Below are positions 41,643-50,904 of a stretch of 64,000 nucleotides of DNA, piece by piece. The stretch's first letter is position 1; each line of letters opens with the position of its first letter. This stretch comes from a virus. The translations under genes were made by a program, and so were the position numbers. The DNA is taken from positions 1 through 64,000 of the IMG/VR virus record IMGVR_UViG_3300018428_005148. One strand, given 5' to 3'. Below the pieces are notes generated by a model, which did no database searches, was not told the DNA's origin, and saw only the letters and a list, made by a program, of their open reading frames with translations.

Positions 41643-42427
41643 TATTTTCCTCCTGTTATTTCTGTAAATCTCTGTTTCATTAACATTATAGCATCTTGGT
41701 GTGCTTTGTCTAGTGGATGGGTAACCCCGCGGGGATAATCATTCAGCAGAGCCCATTGATTGAATCCCATCATCCTTTCCCCAAAAGAAAACCACTTGGT
41801 AAAGTCAATTTCCGAGTATAGTTTTTTTAGAAATCCATCTTGGTCGGCGTGTAATTTGTGTTCATGGTAAAACAGGCTGTTGTCAGCAAGTGTAAACATG
41901 TAAGGAATATTCTTCTTTTCGAGAATGTGTTGCAACCATATGATGCTCTTCCAACTTAGGTAAATTTCGTGATATTCGTTGGCCGCGTTTCGGTAAAGGG
42001 AATCCACGAAAGGTTGTATGCCCGTGTCTGCCAACAATCTTGATCTTCTTTTTTGCTGTTCTAGTTGTGGTTCGGAACCTGTTAGTGCCTGATGTCTCTG
42101 GTCTGCAAACATGTTGGTGTCCCATGGTGACAATGACGCCCATCTTGTCTGCTCCAACTGTGAATTCCTAGGAAAGGCCCAATCATATCTCGAGAGAAAA
42201 CTCCACATGACGACAACACACCGGACTTCCGGGTCCTGGGCCACCTGTTCAAATACACGCCTCGCTATGCCACTGTTACCAGATCCCGCCCTGGCTGTGC
42301 ATACATATTGGCTATCACCCTTGAGTCCGTAGGCCCATGTCTTTTGTGATGGTGTTTTACCCTCATTGTCATCACTGAGCTCGTGTCCAAATGTGAAACT
42401 ACAACCGCCTGATACAAATTTATTCAT
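41642..42427 (-). CDS. SGNH-hydrolase-like protein
   Basis: A 261-residue protein. FVSGGCSFTFGHELSDD is block I of SGNH esterases with the catalytic Ser in G-x-S. HPLDKAHQDA near the C terminus fits block V (D-x-x-H). SGNSGIARRVFEQVA could be block II/III. Such enzymes deacetylate or esterify sugars or cleave esters. In this operon it may modify the sugar product. Overlaps the radical SAM gene upstream by 8 bases. Confidence 0.65.
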   Translation of the reverse strand: MNKFVSGGCSFTFGHELSDDNEGKTPSQKTWAYGLKGDSQYVCTARAGSGNSGIARRVFEQVAQDPEVRCVVVMWSFLSRYDWAFPRNSQLEQTRWASLSPWDTNMFADQRHQALTGSEPQLEQQKRRSRLLADTGIQPFVDSLYRNAANEYHEIYLSWKSIIWLQHILEKKNIPYMFTLADNSLFYHEHKLHADQDGFLKKLYSEIDFTKWFSFGERMMGFNQWALLNDYPRGVTHPLDKAHQDAIMLMKQRFTEITGGK

Positions 42428-43601
42428 ATATTTTCAAAACTTTATTTAAAAGTGGAAAAACCTCACTGAAATTTTCATTGCGATACTGATCGGTCTGGAG
42501 AATTCTTTCTTTTCTCCTTTGTCGAATCTCCACATTGTCTCTTTCAGAGGCATTCATGTACCGTAGCGAAGGTTGGAAGTCTGTAAGCATGTGGTACCTT
42601 GTGTTTATGATGTCCTTGACCTGTTTTGGCAAGGTCTGTATGTTGAAAACGTCTGGATCAAAACAGGTGTTTACGTAGAAGAACTTGGGTTGGTACTGCG
42701 CCACCCACAAGGCAATCTTGGCCCAGTTGAATACGTTGAATATACTGACTGTCGTGCATATTTGAAAGTCCATGTTGTCAGTCTTGCGTTCCTTAAACTT
42801 GACAAGGTTTGCACTTACTTCACGCCAGTTGGCTGGATGCCTCTGGTATTCAAACGCCTGACCTATGTCATCAATGCTAAATGCTATCTCGACGTTCTTG
42901 AAGTACGCCCAAAGGTCGAATATCTCCTGCGGTGGCAGTTGTGTACCATTTGTGTTGTAATGTATGTCTATGTTCTTTGCGTAACCCTTCTCCACACAGT
43001 GCATTAGGATTTTGAAGTGGTCTTTGATCATGAACGGCTCGCCTCCCGTGAACTCGAAATATTCCACATGCCTGAGATCATCTTTTAAGTCTTCAAAGAA
43101 CTGCGGATTGCGTTTTGGCCAGCCACCCTCCCGAAGTTGTTTCCGTGCGACAGGGTTATCTCCGCCCTTCGCTAATTCGTAGTCAATTTCCTCCTGGGCC
43201 CATTTTGAAGAACTCCAGGAACCACATATCCTGCACTTGAGATTACAGACGTTGCCTAACTTAAAATCAATGAACTTTAAAGATGGCTCGCTATTAGGTG
43301 TCCAGTCTTTGAGGCTTCTCGACATCTTGTACAAACTATTTTGCCTCTTTGACGTCTTTCCTGCGTCCTCCTCTGCCCAACAGTTGCTACAACCCGAGGG
43401 CCTTTCTCCATTACGGAACTGCTGTCTAAGGTTTTCCATGTACTCGCTGTGCTGTATGCTTTTAAGGCTTTGTTCATATACCTTGACGTTGGGTATGCTA
43501 CCTTTGAAGAGACAGCATGGAGATGCACCTCCGTTTACATCAACCTCTAGGTGCGTCCAAGGCAATGCACATACGTTCGATCCTATATACTTGTCCACCA
43601 T
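42420..43601 (-). CDS. Radical SAM protein, N-terminal SPASM/twitch-like (tandem copy 5)
   Basis: A 393-residue protein. Radical SAM Cys are C119, C123 and C126 (CNLKCRIC), with FTGGEPFMI as the GGEP loop. N-terminal Cys are C11, C29-C30, C71 and C74 (C-x17-CC, then CSNC). This is the last of five consecutive paralogues. The N-terminal Cys could hold an auxiliary 4Fe-4S cluster. The reaction is unknown; candidates are peptide modification or sugar chemistry. It overlaps neighbours by 8 and 19 bases. Confidence 0.88.
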   Translation of the reverse strand: MVDKYIGSNVCALPWTHLEVDVNGGASPCCLFKGSIPNVKVYEQSLKSIQHSEYMENLRQQFRNGERPSGCSNCWAEEDAGKTSKRQNSLYKMSRSLKDWTPNSEPSLKFIDFKLGNVCNLKCRICGSWSSSKWAQEEIDYELAKGGDNPVARKQLREGGWPKRNPQFFEDLKDDLRHVEYFEFTGGEPFMIKDHFKILMHCVEKGYAKNIDIHYNTNGTQLPPQEIFDLWAYFKNVEIAFSIDDIGQAFEYQRHPANWREVSANLVKFKERKTDNMDFQICTTVSIFNVFNWAKIALWVAQYQPKFFYVNTCFDPDVFNIQTLPKQVKDIINTRYHMLTDFQPSLRYMNASERDNVEIRQRRKERILQTDQYRNENFSEVFPLLNKVLKIYE

Positions 43602-44992
43602 TCCAAAGCCTTTTTGTTTTTTGAAAGTATTTTTTTTATGTCTGTGCCTCTTATGGAGTCAAGCCTCTCGATTTCTTTCTTTCCAAATTTCTGCCCATTT
43701 GTGTATTGTTCTCCTTCGTAAACTAGTTCGTTATTCCTTTTTTGTTCTAGCATAGTAGCAAGTTGGTCAAAGAATGGTTTTGTCTTTTGGTTTTTATATT
43801 TGGATGTCTTGTGTAATACATCCTCTATCATGTCTTTCATAATGTCATACGGCATAAACAACGGAGCCATTGCATTGTCTGGAGTGAAGTTAAACACTTG
43901 TTTTGTCAGCAACCCTAAATTTCCCAAATCCACAGACATCTTCACCATGTTTTCTAAGTCGAACAGTCCTGGAAGTGTGATCGTAAGGTCGAGGTCGATG
44001 GTCTTTGTAGCACCGTCTGTGTAAGGTAGGCCTTCTTTGATGTTGGCTAGCCATTCATCGAACTTCAAGCCAGTCCTGATGTACTCGCCTATCTCACCTG
44101 TGCCGTCTATCGACGCACATATTTGAAATTTAGGGAAGTGTTTTAGTATGTCGGCAAAGAGATGCTGATCATAATAGGTTATACGACTCATGTTTGAATT
44201 GTATCTTGCAAGTACCTGATCTTGGTAACCTAAATCCACTATCCTTTTCATTGCCTCCCAATGTATCTTCCACATCAATGGTTCACCCCCGCACCAGTAA
44301 ATCTCTGTGATTCTTTTATCCTCAACAGCCTCAACAAATTCTTTCACAACTTGGGTGTCATGGAATTTCTGTAACTGCTCTTTGACGTCTTTACGACCCC
44401 ATATGGCCCAGTCGTCGTAATGGCCTCGGCCGTGCCTTTTGTTTTCAGTCTCCCAACTACTGGATAACATGTCACCACACATTCTGCAACTGAAATTACA
44501 GAGATTCGAAAACCTGTAATCGAAACTTTGAACTTTCATAGTAGTTGCACCAGTATCATCAGTGGAAGCATATGCCTCGTCAATTTGGTTCCTGTAGTAT
44601 TGGTTGAAATGATTCCTGTAAACAGAGTCATTAAGAAGTTTGTGATTGCAGACTGCACACTGCGGTATTTCCTCACCGGCCAGCAACTTTAATCTCACTG
44701 ACTTCATGTAATCTGAATTCCAATGTTGTTCTAGGGTCGTCAAGTTAATCTCCCCCGTTGGGCGATTCTTTTCGTCCATGGGTATGGTGTCTATGTATTG
44801 CTTGAAGTTGTGTGAATTCTCCCTCGAACTACAACAAAGTCGCCTTTCAATTTGCGGACTGAGGTAGGTGTGCGTCCATGGCGCCATGCAGAAAGTTTTG
44901 TTTCCATCTTTTGGTTTTATCCTTTTATTCATATTCGTCAACGTTCCTTGCCTGGGCCATCTCTCGTCGGCTGTTGGAAATCTATCTGTCAT
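43583..44992 (-). CDS. Radical SAM protein, N-terminal SPASM/twitch-like (tandem copy 4)
   Basis: A 469-residue protein using ATG 44992; a TTG at 45001 is the alternative. Radical SAM Cys are C165, C169 and C172 (CNFSCRMC); WCGGEPLMW is the GGEP loop. N-terminal Cys: C35, C53-C54, C112 and C115 (same C-x17-CC...CxxC pattern). It overlaps the previous gene by 11 bases. The spacing between the N-terminal cluster and the core is longer than in copy 5 because of an insert. Confidence 0.88.
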   Translation of the reverse strand: MTDRFPTADERWPRQGTLTNMNKRIKPKDGNKTFCMAPWTHTYLSPQIERRLCCSSRENSHNFKQYIDTIPMDEKNRPTGEINLTTLEQHWNSDYMKSVRLKLLAGEEIPQCAVCNHKLLNDSVYRNHFNQYYRNQIDEAYASTDDTGATTMKVQSFDYRFSNLCNFSCRMCGDMLSSSWETENKRHGRGHYDDWAIWGRKDVKEQLQKFHDTQVVKEFVEAVEDKRITEIYWCGGEPLMWKIHWEAMKRIVDLGYQDQVLARYNSNMSRITYYDQHLFADILKHFPKFQICASIDGTGEIGEYIRTGLKFDEWLANIKEGLPYTDGATKTIDLDLTITLPGLFDLENMVKMSVDLGNLGLLTKQVFNFTPDNAMAPLFMPYDIMKDMIEDVLHKTSKYKNQKTKPFFDQLATMLEQKRNNELVYEGEQYTNGQKFGKKEIERLDSIRGTDIKKILSKNKKALEWWTSI

Positions 44993-46271
44993 ACTTCTCA
45001 AACAGTTCGGTCCATTCTGGGAACACTTCTTTTGTGTTTTCAGTCCTTATGTTGTCGTACTTCTTAGTATTTTCAAAAAACAATGGCAGATGCTTTTGGT
45101 TGTCAGTTTTATTCATCCAATTGATAGCAGACTCAAATCCTTTTGTTGCCCTAGTAAGGGGATCTTTATCAGACAACCAAGAAAGGTGATCCTTGTATTT
45201 GTTTTCTATCTGTTGTTTGTATTCTGGCGGTAGTATGTCTATCCGTTGCCATATAGGATGTTGCAAAAGGTTGAAATTGAAATCTTGCGGCTTGATCAAA
45301 CCCTGTTCTGCCCAATTCTTGTGAAAGTCACAAACGTGCAGTGCGTTGAGAAGTCCCACTGTTGAACTGATATAAAAATCAACTTTGGGACAAACTTCAA
45401 TCATACGTTTCCTGTTTGCCAAAGTTTCTTCCCATATCGTGCCTTTACGCATGAGTTCGGCCCTGGGTCCTTCTGCATCGAGGCTGGCTCCAACACTGAC
45501 ACTATCAAACTTATTCCATAATTCAAAAACATCAATATCTTTGAAAGTAGACCTGCTGAAATTAGTGTTATAAATTAGACGCACATGATACATTTTCCTT
45601 TTATCTAATTCTTTCAATATGCGATAGTGCTCCTCCATAATAATCGGCTCGCCACCTGCAAAATAGAATTGCTCGGCATGATCGAAAGACTCAAGCATCT
45701 GTTCCCAAAGATCATCTGTGCTTCGGCCAACCTTCATGATTTTTGCATGTGGTGGTGGGGCACCTGTAAGTTTTTTATGATCCTCGTACCAGTTAGAGCT
45801 GAACCACGTGCCACAACTCCTGCAGGCCATGTTGCACAAATTAGAAAATCTTATGTCCCAATATTTCATCACGAAGTCTGCCGTGCCATCATCCTGTGTG
45901 CTGTCCACAAGTCCTATGTTGTGTCCGAAGTGCTTGTTTGAACTAAGGCGTAGACTGAAAAAACCTGACTTTTCTTGATCATAGCATTTTACACAGCCAC
46001 GTGATTTTTGATTGTTCAACATCCTCACACGCATTTGCTTCATTTTTTCACCATTGAAGACTTCCTTTAGACTCTGCTTGTTGAGATCTCCCACGGGGTA
46101 GGGATCAAATGCGAAACAACATGGATATGCTCTTCCATCAGGATACGCATGTAAGTGCATCCATGGAAGCATACAGAAAGTGTCGCTTTCGAGCAACAAC
46201 TCCTTTTGCCTCGGAGTCATGTCCTTGATTTTAATTTTTTCGGGCTCTTTGGCCCCGTACTCATATGCCAC
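44982..46271 (-). CDS. Radical SAM protein, N-terminal SPASM/twitch-like (tandem copy 3)
   Basis: A 429-residue protein. Radical SAM Cys are C146, C150 and C153 (CNMACRSC); FYFAGGEPIIM is the GGEP segment. N-terminal Cys: C33, C51-C52, C93 and C96. The N-terminal repeat (TFCMLPWMHLHAYPDGRAYP) resembles that of copies 4 and 5 (FCMAPWTH, CALPWTH). This shows divergence from a common ancestor. The gene overlaps the next upstream by 11 bases. Confidence 0.88.
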   Translation of the reverse strand: MAYEYGAKEPEKIKIKDMTPRQKELLLESDTFCMLPWMHLHAYPDGRAYPCCFAFDPYPVGDLNKQSLKEVFNGEKMKQMRVRMLNNQKSRGCVKCYDQEKSGFFSLRLSSNKHFGHNIGLVDSTQDDGTADFVMKYWDIRFSNLCNMACRSCGTWFSSNWYEDHKKLTGAPPPHAKIMKVGRSTDDLWEQMLESFDHAEQFYFAGGEPIIMEEHYRILKELDKRKMYHVRLIYNTNFSRSTFKDIDVFELWNKFDSVSVGASLDAEGPRAELMRKGTIWEETLANRKRMIEVCPKVDFYISSTVGLLNALHVCDFHKNWAEQGLIKPQDFNFNLLQHPIWQRIDILPPEYKQQIENKYKDHLSWLSDKDPLTRATKGFESAINWMNKTDNQKHLPLFFENTKKYDNIRTENTKEVFPEWTELFEKYDR

Positions 46272-47604
46272 GGTACCATTCTCCTATGATTGGGAAAGTC
46301 TTCTCGAAGTCCTTGCCCCTACGCTTGTCATACTGGCTGTAGAAAGCCTTGAAATCCTTCTGTAGTTTGCCCTGTTCGGCCGCGCCCGCATGCGGTGTCT
46401 TTACAACGTCAAGATAATCTATAAGCCTTTGTGTATGATTGATTTCCATTTGTTCCAAATATTTCTCATTTGTATTTAAAAATTTGGTAATGTCGGTCTT
46501 AAATTTTTCACGTAGATCGTCTGGTAGTACGAGCGGTGATTGGAAACTTGGGAATCTCAATATATTCAGGGTGTAGTTGATTGTTGGACCATACACCTTG
46601 CTGGCACTCTTGAACCATACTATCTTTTCCAGGAACTCTGGCAGTGACTCTAAACATAATGCGTTAATCGTGGCCATGTTGTGTATGGCCATCGGTACTT
46701 TGTTCGACATGAAATCCAACACGTTCTTGAACCAGTCTGTGTATATCAGGCCATCCCTTATGTACTCCGCTTGAGAGCCAACTGCTTCATTGGACGTGTA
46801 CAATTCGAACTTTTTAAAATTTTTCAACTTGCTTTTGAATCTCTCTAATATCTCGTGCTTTGCACCAAGGTTACTGTTGATTGCTATACGCATATCGGGA
46901 TTCATTTTATCACCTTGCGTCTCTATCCAGTCCAGCAGTCTCCACAGGTTGGGTGACATCATTGGCTCACCACCGGTTATCCTTAACTCGTCCAGACTCT
47001 TGTGTAGGTCGGTCTCCCACCATCTGTAGAATGCCTCAACATATGGATTGGTCTCATCCTTCTTGTATGGTTCCGCTGAGTCGTGTGCGTGTGTGAAATG
47101 GTTCCTACCGTCTGATTCCAATCCGGTGTAAGGACCTTTCTGCTTGATATCATTGGCCCAGGTAGTGCTGAACGCAGGATTGCAATAGGTACAGGCGAAT
47201 TGACAGGTCCTATCAAACGCTATCTCCAACGTCTTCAAGTTGTAATCTTTACTGTGATCGTTATCAAATGCTGTTTGTAAATCACTGTTGGTAAAAATTT
47301 TGCTCTTATAAACCCTGTCACTGATGTTGTCCCTGTTGATGTCCTCTATCTTCCAACAGTACTCACAGCCTGCCGGCCTCTCGCCACACTGCATCTGTCT
47401 TCTCTGTTCCTTTTTTTGACGTGTGTTGTGGATTGCACTGGGATTGGCTTTGATTTCTACTAGGTCTATCTTATGTGGCAATGGGTGGTGGCAACTTGTG
47501 GTCATGCCTGATCCCAACCATATGGTTGCGTTGTACCACTTGGCTCCGCAGAAGCTCGCGGATTTGGTGTCCAGTATCTGTTTCTTGTATTCTAGGTCGT
47601 CCAT
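46261..47604 (-). CDS. Radical SAM protein, N-terminal Cys region, CH subtype (tandem copy 2)
   Basis: A 447-residue protein using ATG 47604. Radical SAM Cys are C134, C138 and C141 (CQFACTYC); RITGGEPMMS is the GGEP loop. N-terminal residues are C19, then C38-H39-H40 in place of CC, then C80 and C83. It is closest to copy 1 (shared GERPxGCxYCWKIED-like and GGEPMM segments), so these two form a subtype. The His may replace a Cys ligand. Overlaps both neighbours. Confidence 0.88.
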   Translation of the reverse strand: MDDLEYKKQILDTKSASFCGAKWYNATIWLGSGMTTSCHHPLPHKIDLVEIKANPSAIHNTRQKKEQRRQMQCGERPAGCEYCWKIEDINRDNISDRVYKSKIFTNSDLQTAFDNDHSKDYNLKTLEIAFDRTCQFACTYCNPAFSTTWANDIKQKGPYTGLESDGRNHFTHAHDSAEPYKKDETNPYVEAFYRWWETDLHKSLDELRITGGEPMMSPNLWRLLDWIETQGDKMNPDMRIAINSNLGAKHEILERFKSKLKNFKKFELYTSNEAVGSQAEYIRDGLIYTDWFKNVLDFMSNKVPMAIHNMATINALCLESLPEFLEKIVWFKSASKVYGPTINYTLNILRFPSFQSPLVLPDDLREKFKTDITKFLNTNEKYLEQMEINHTQRLIDYLDVVKTPHAGAAEQGKLQKDFKAFYSQYDKRRGKDFEKTFPIIGEWYRGI

Positions 47605-48971
47605 GTGTTCTTGCACTCCTCCCAAAATTCCAACATCTCAGGGAACGTGTTCTCAAAGTTAGTTAAGCGCCTGCGATCGTGTTCGTTAAAAAATGCGTAA
47701 AAGTTCTTTTTCAGAGATGCGCTCGCATCAGCGTTTTCGCGCCAGTAGGCGAGATTGCGTCGCATCTTTTGGATCTCGAAGTCCTTGAATATGTGTAGCC
47801 CGCTCGACTCGCCGGAGTTCTCCTCCATGTATTGTATGTTCGCCTCGTGTATGCTCTGGTACGACTCGGGCAACATGGTTATCTGTTGCCACGCGGGTTG
47901 TCTCAGCAAGGGCACGTCGAACCACACACGCTGGTAGTCCTTTGAATATCTCTTACGCAGGTCCAGTATGCGCTCCAGCAGTTTGTCCATGCTGGTGACA
48001 CTGAGGTTGTTGTAGGTTATGATGAATGTCACTGAATTCCTGTGTGGTATGCGCTCCAGGAACTCCTCCACGTTCGCCATCATGCGATCGAATTCCAGTC
48101 CGTTGCGTATGTACTCCGCCCGCTTGCCGAACGCATCCACGCTGACGAACTGCATCACGTGTTCCACCTTCTGCTGTAGGCATATCTGCTGTAGCATGTT
48201 GAAGTACTTGGTCTTCAACTTGGGGTCCGGTGGACAGAAGTTGCTGGTTATGTTCAGGTGCAGGTCATCCTTGGGGTGATCGATGATGTACTGGAACACT
48301 CTGTAGGTGTTGGGATCCATCATGGGCTCTCCGCCCGTCATCCTGAAGTGCTTGAGGTTCTTGTACAGCGTGGGCCACCATTCCCAGAACGCCTTCACGT
48401 ATGGGTTATCCTCGCGGTTTGGTATGGGACGCCTCCTGCCCTGGAAGTGCTCGGGTGCGTTGTGGGGAGGGGTGGTCGGATATTGGTCATAGCGATCCAC
48501 CTCCTTGCCCCACGTGGTCGAGAACTGTGGTGAACAATAACTGCACTTGAAGTTACAAGCGTGGTTGAAGTTTACCTCCACGTATCTCGGCGTCCAATCC
48601 GCCTTCATTGGATTCTGTCTTATCTGTTCGAAGTCCTGCATGGCCCAAGGTTCACCAGAACGGTAGTGCCTGTCCGACATCTCGCCCGTGTCCTCCAGTT
48701 TCCAGCAGTAACTACAGCCCTTGGGACGCTCGCCCTTCAGCATCTGCTCACGCTGTCGCAGTTTCTCCTTGGTGTTGTGCAGTGCGGCTGGATTGTGTTT
48801 CAGTTGTTCGGCATCTATCTCGTGCAGGGGCGGGTGGTAGCAACTGTTGGTGAGACCCGTGGGCAGATGCAGGCTCACCTGGTTCCACTTGGCCAGGCAC
48901 ATGGTGGGAGAAATCGTCTCCAGTTTGTGCCTTGCGTGTTCCGCCTGTGACTTGTAATCGCTAGTGCTCAC
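47592..48971 (-). CDS. Radical SAM protein, N-terminal Cys region, CxH subtype (tandem copy 1)
   Basis: A 459-residue protein. Radical SAM Cys are C139, C143 and C146 (CNFKCSYC); RMTGGEPMMDPN is the GGEP loop. N-terminal residues are C25, C44-Y-H46, then C86 and C89. It is the first of the five in transcription order and the nearest paralogue of copy 2, sharing CSYCW and the DNPYVKAFWEWW-type segment. It is preceded by a glycosyltransferase-like gene with an 11-base overlap. Confidence 0.88.
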   Translation of the reverse strand: MSTSDYKSQAEHARHKLETISPTMCLAKWNQVSLHLPTGLTNSCYHPPLHEIDAEQLKHNPAALHNTKEKLRQREQMLKGERPKGCSYCWKLEDTGEMSDRHYRSGEPWAMQDFEQIRQNPMKADWTPRYVEVNFNHACNFKCSYCSPQFSTTWGKEVDRYDQYPTTPPHNAPEHFQGRRRPIPNREDNPYVKAFWEWWPTLYKNLKHFRMTGGEPMMDPNTYRVFQYIIDHPKDDLHLNITSNFCPPDPKLKTKYFNMLQQICLQQKVEHVMQFVSVDAFGKRAEYIRNGLEFDRMMANVEEFLERIPHRNSVTFIITYNNLSVTSMDKLLERILDLRKRYSKDYQRVWFDVPLLRQPAWQQITMLPESYQSIHEANIQYMEENSGESSGLHIFKDFEIQKMRRNLAYWRENADASASLKKNFYAFFNEHDRRRLTNFENTFPEMLEFWEECKNTWTT

Positions 48972-49857
48972 GGTCCTGTACTCCTCTGTTCACGTGTGCC
49001 GGCATCACAAACCTGTAGAACCTGCTGTCCGCCTCGTCGAAATCCGCTATGGGCATGTCCAACTGCTGTCGTAGGCTGTTGCCCCACATCTCAAGCTCTC
49101 TGTCTATGTTGGCAGGTTGCACCGCGGAATGGAAATAGTCCGCCATGCTGTTGAGGTCCGTCACGTCGAATTCCTCGTTCTTGTGATCTATCACTGTGTA
49201 GAAACTGCCCATCCTGGCACCCAGCATGGCGAACTTGCCGTGCTCCACGTCGGCACCAACCGTGCACCACGTGGTCAGTATGCGTAGGTTTGTGGGCCAA
49301 ATGGATGAAAAATGTTCTGGTGAAATTGCCTTGCCCTTGTCGGTGCTCATCTTGACTCCCTCACGGAAACCAGCCACAAACGCCTGTTGGGCAGTGCTGT
49401 TTATCACTGTCTCCGAGTAGCAGTTGTGTAGGTTTTCATGGGGTACACCCCAGCAGAAATCTATCCTATTCTTGTCGTCGTCGGCGTTCTCGTGTGTCCT
49501 CATCTCGAGGCAAGTCTTTTTGGGCCATCCCACCACACCACCGTTGCCATACACGAGCCCGTTGACACTGTTCCGGGCACGCCATCTGTGCACCTTATTC
49601 TTGTCTGTCTTTGACCAGTCCAGGGTCTGCAACAGGAAACTCTCGTCCAATATGTTGTCACCGTCTACGCTGATGAAGAAATCAGTTTCCGCCATCTCGG
49701 CGGCCGCCTTGTGTGCCGAGTCGAACCCCACTACCCCGTCCACTCGCTTTGCCCATGGCACCTTGTTCTTGAGGTCGGCCCAGTTCTGTTCCTTGTTCGG
49801 CTCTTTGAAACTGATGTAAACAAAGTCAAGGTCGTTCACTCTCACTTTTTCTGCCAT
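48961..49857 (-). CDS. Putative glycosyltransferase (GT-A type)
   Basis: A 298-residue protein. DLDFVYISFKEPNKEQNW opens the fold, and ETDFFISVDGDNILDESFL carries an acidic D-x-D-N motif suited to nucleotide-sugar binding. It is a paralogue of the C-terminal half of the 35840 protein. I chose ATG 49857, preceded by a G-rich ribosome site, over the longer form. It overlaps the radical SAM tandem array downstream. Confidence 0.65.
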   Translation of the reverse strand: MAEKVRVNDLDFVYISFKEPNKEQNWADLKNKVPWAKRVDGVVGFDSAHKAAAEMAETDFFISVDGDNILDESFLLQTLDWSKTDKNKVHRWRARNSVNGLVYGNGGVVGWPKKTCLEMRTHENADDDKNRIDFCWGVPHENLHNCYSETVINSTAQQAFVAGFREGVKMSTDKGKAISPEHFSSIWPTNLRILTTWCTVGADVEHGKFAMLGARMGSFYTVIDHKNEEFDVTDLNSMADYFHSAVQPANIDRELEMWGNSLRQQLDMPIADFDEADSRFYRFVMPAHVNRGVQDREH

Positions 49858-50120
49858 GAGTGTCCCCCTTGTACCACGCCGTTGGGCCAATGTATGTCAT
49901 TGTCCTGAAATGCGTAACCTTTCTGTGATTTGACCAGGCAGTTATAGAGAAGTTTTGTGTTGGCTGGCCTATAAACTGCTTTGCCCCCTTCGATTACGTA
50001 GTTGTGCTCTCCCCTCTGTATCGCCAACAACTTCTCTTTCAATGAAACCTCAAATTGTTTGCCTTGCACTGTGACAAAATGTTTTTTGGCAGGACGTGGA
50101 GGTAGCAGGTCAAATTTCAT
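49842..50120 (-). CDS. Small hypothetical protein
   Basis: A 92-residue protein. KKHFVTVQGKQFEVSLKEKLL and QRGEHNYVIEGGKAVYRP are beta-rich segments. No family is recognised. It overlaps both glycosyltransferase-like neighbours (11 and 16 bases). Confidence 0.5.
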   Translation of the reverse strand: MKFDLLPPRPAKKHFVTVQGKQFEVSLKEKLLAIQRGEHNYVIEGGKAVYRPANTKLLYNCLVKSQKGYAFQDNDIHWPNGVVQGGHSWQKK

Positions 50121-50904
50121 GTACTTCTATGTCCTTTTTTACGTAATGCCACGGCCGTGAAACACGTTGCTCACCGAGATACAGGTGTCTTCCTGCCCTG
50201 TTGGGCATGAGATATTTGATGTGATCAGACTGTTTTTCAAGATTGTTCACTGCTGGTTTGTTATGGATGAACTTGAACCATTCGTAGTCTATCAATTTTT
50301 GGCTTGTTGGATCTATTATCCTGTACGCTAGAGCAAACACAACATCTGTGCTTGGAAACTCGTCGTGACAGTTGATCAGCATTGTTTTCCTGACATCTTC
50401 CCAATTTTCTGCCACATAACTTGCAGTATTGAAGAACTTCTGAGCCCAGCGGCTTTTCCTGAAGTACATCAAACCGTTGTAAATGTTTGGCAAGTTGTTC
50501 CTTGCGAAAAGTTTTCTATATGGAGTGTGCTTGACCACCTGGTCCTTGTAATTTCTACAATTGACTGCAAACACCAAATCGTGTTGCCAAAGATGATTCC
50601 ACCACCAATCCGTGTTGCAAGTCCACAGCATGTCACTCTCTAACTTTATGGTATGGGTGAAAGGGCTGAGGGAAAACGCTTTGTATTCATTGGCCCACTT
50701 GATCTTGTGGTTCTCACTGCTGTCTTTTTTAAGTATCTTTACGTAGTCAACTGCATCGTGCGTGAACTTGCTGTGTTCGTCAGTGACTACGCATATCTGG
50801 TTTTCCTTGTTCCATGACTTGATGCTTTCGGCCAATCTGATACTAATCTCCACGTAGTTGGTCTTGTCATTGTTCTGTGCGAACCATAGGAAACCTTTAG
50901 ACAT
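50110..50904 (-). CDS. Putative glycosyltransferase-like protein
   Basis: A 264-residue protein. The N-terminal SKGFLWFAQNNDKTNYVEI and QICVVTDEH begin an alpha/beta domain; KLESDMLWTCNTDWWW carries an E-x-D near a Trp-rich turn, where a GT-A D-x-D would be. NIYNGLMYFRKSRWAQKFF and HDEFPSTDVVFALAYRI match the acceptor side of GT-A enzymes. The ATG at 50904 was chosen over a longer upstream start. Overlaps the next upstream gene by 8 bases. Confidence 0.6.
   Translation of the reverse strand: MSKGFLWFAQNNDKTNYVEISIRLAESIKSWNKENQICVVTDEHSKFTHDAVDYVKILKKDSSENHKIKWANEYKAFSLSPFTHTIKLESDMLWTCNTDWWWNHLWQHDLVFAVNCRNYKDQVVKHTPYRKLFARNNLPNIYNGLMYFRKSRWAQKFFNTASYVAENWEDVRKTMLINCHDEFPSTDVVFALAYRIIDPTSQKLIDYEWFKFIHNKPAVNNLEKQSDHIKYLMPNRAGRHLYLGEQRVSRPWHYVKKDIEVHEI

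Noticed and set aside
42573-43007. 144-residue + strand ORF in the radical SAM region
   Set aside because: Opposite a radical SAM gene with full motifs; the translation resembles no family.
44852-45233. Three overlapping hydrophobic + strand ORFs with Phe/Leu-rich sequence
   Set aside because: They lie wholly opposite radical SAM genes with clear motifs, have low-complexity hydrophobic translations, and lack ribosome sites.
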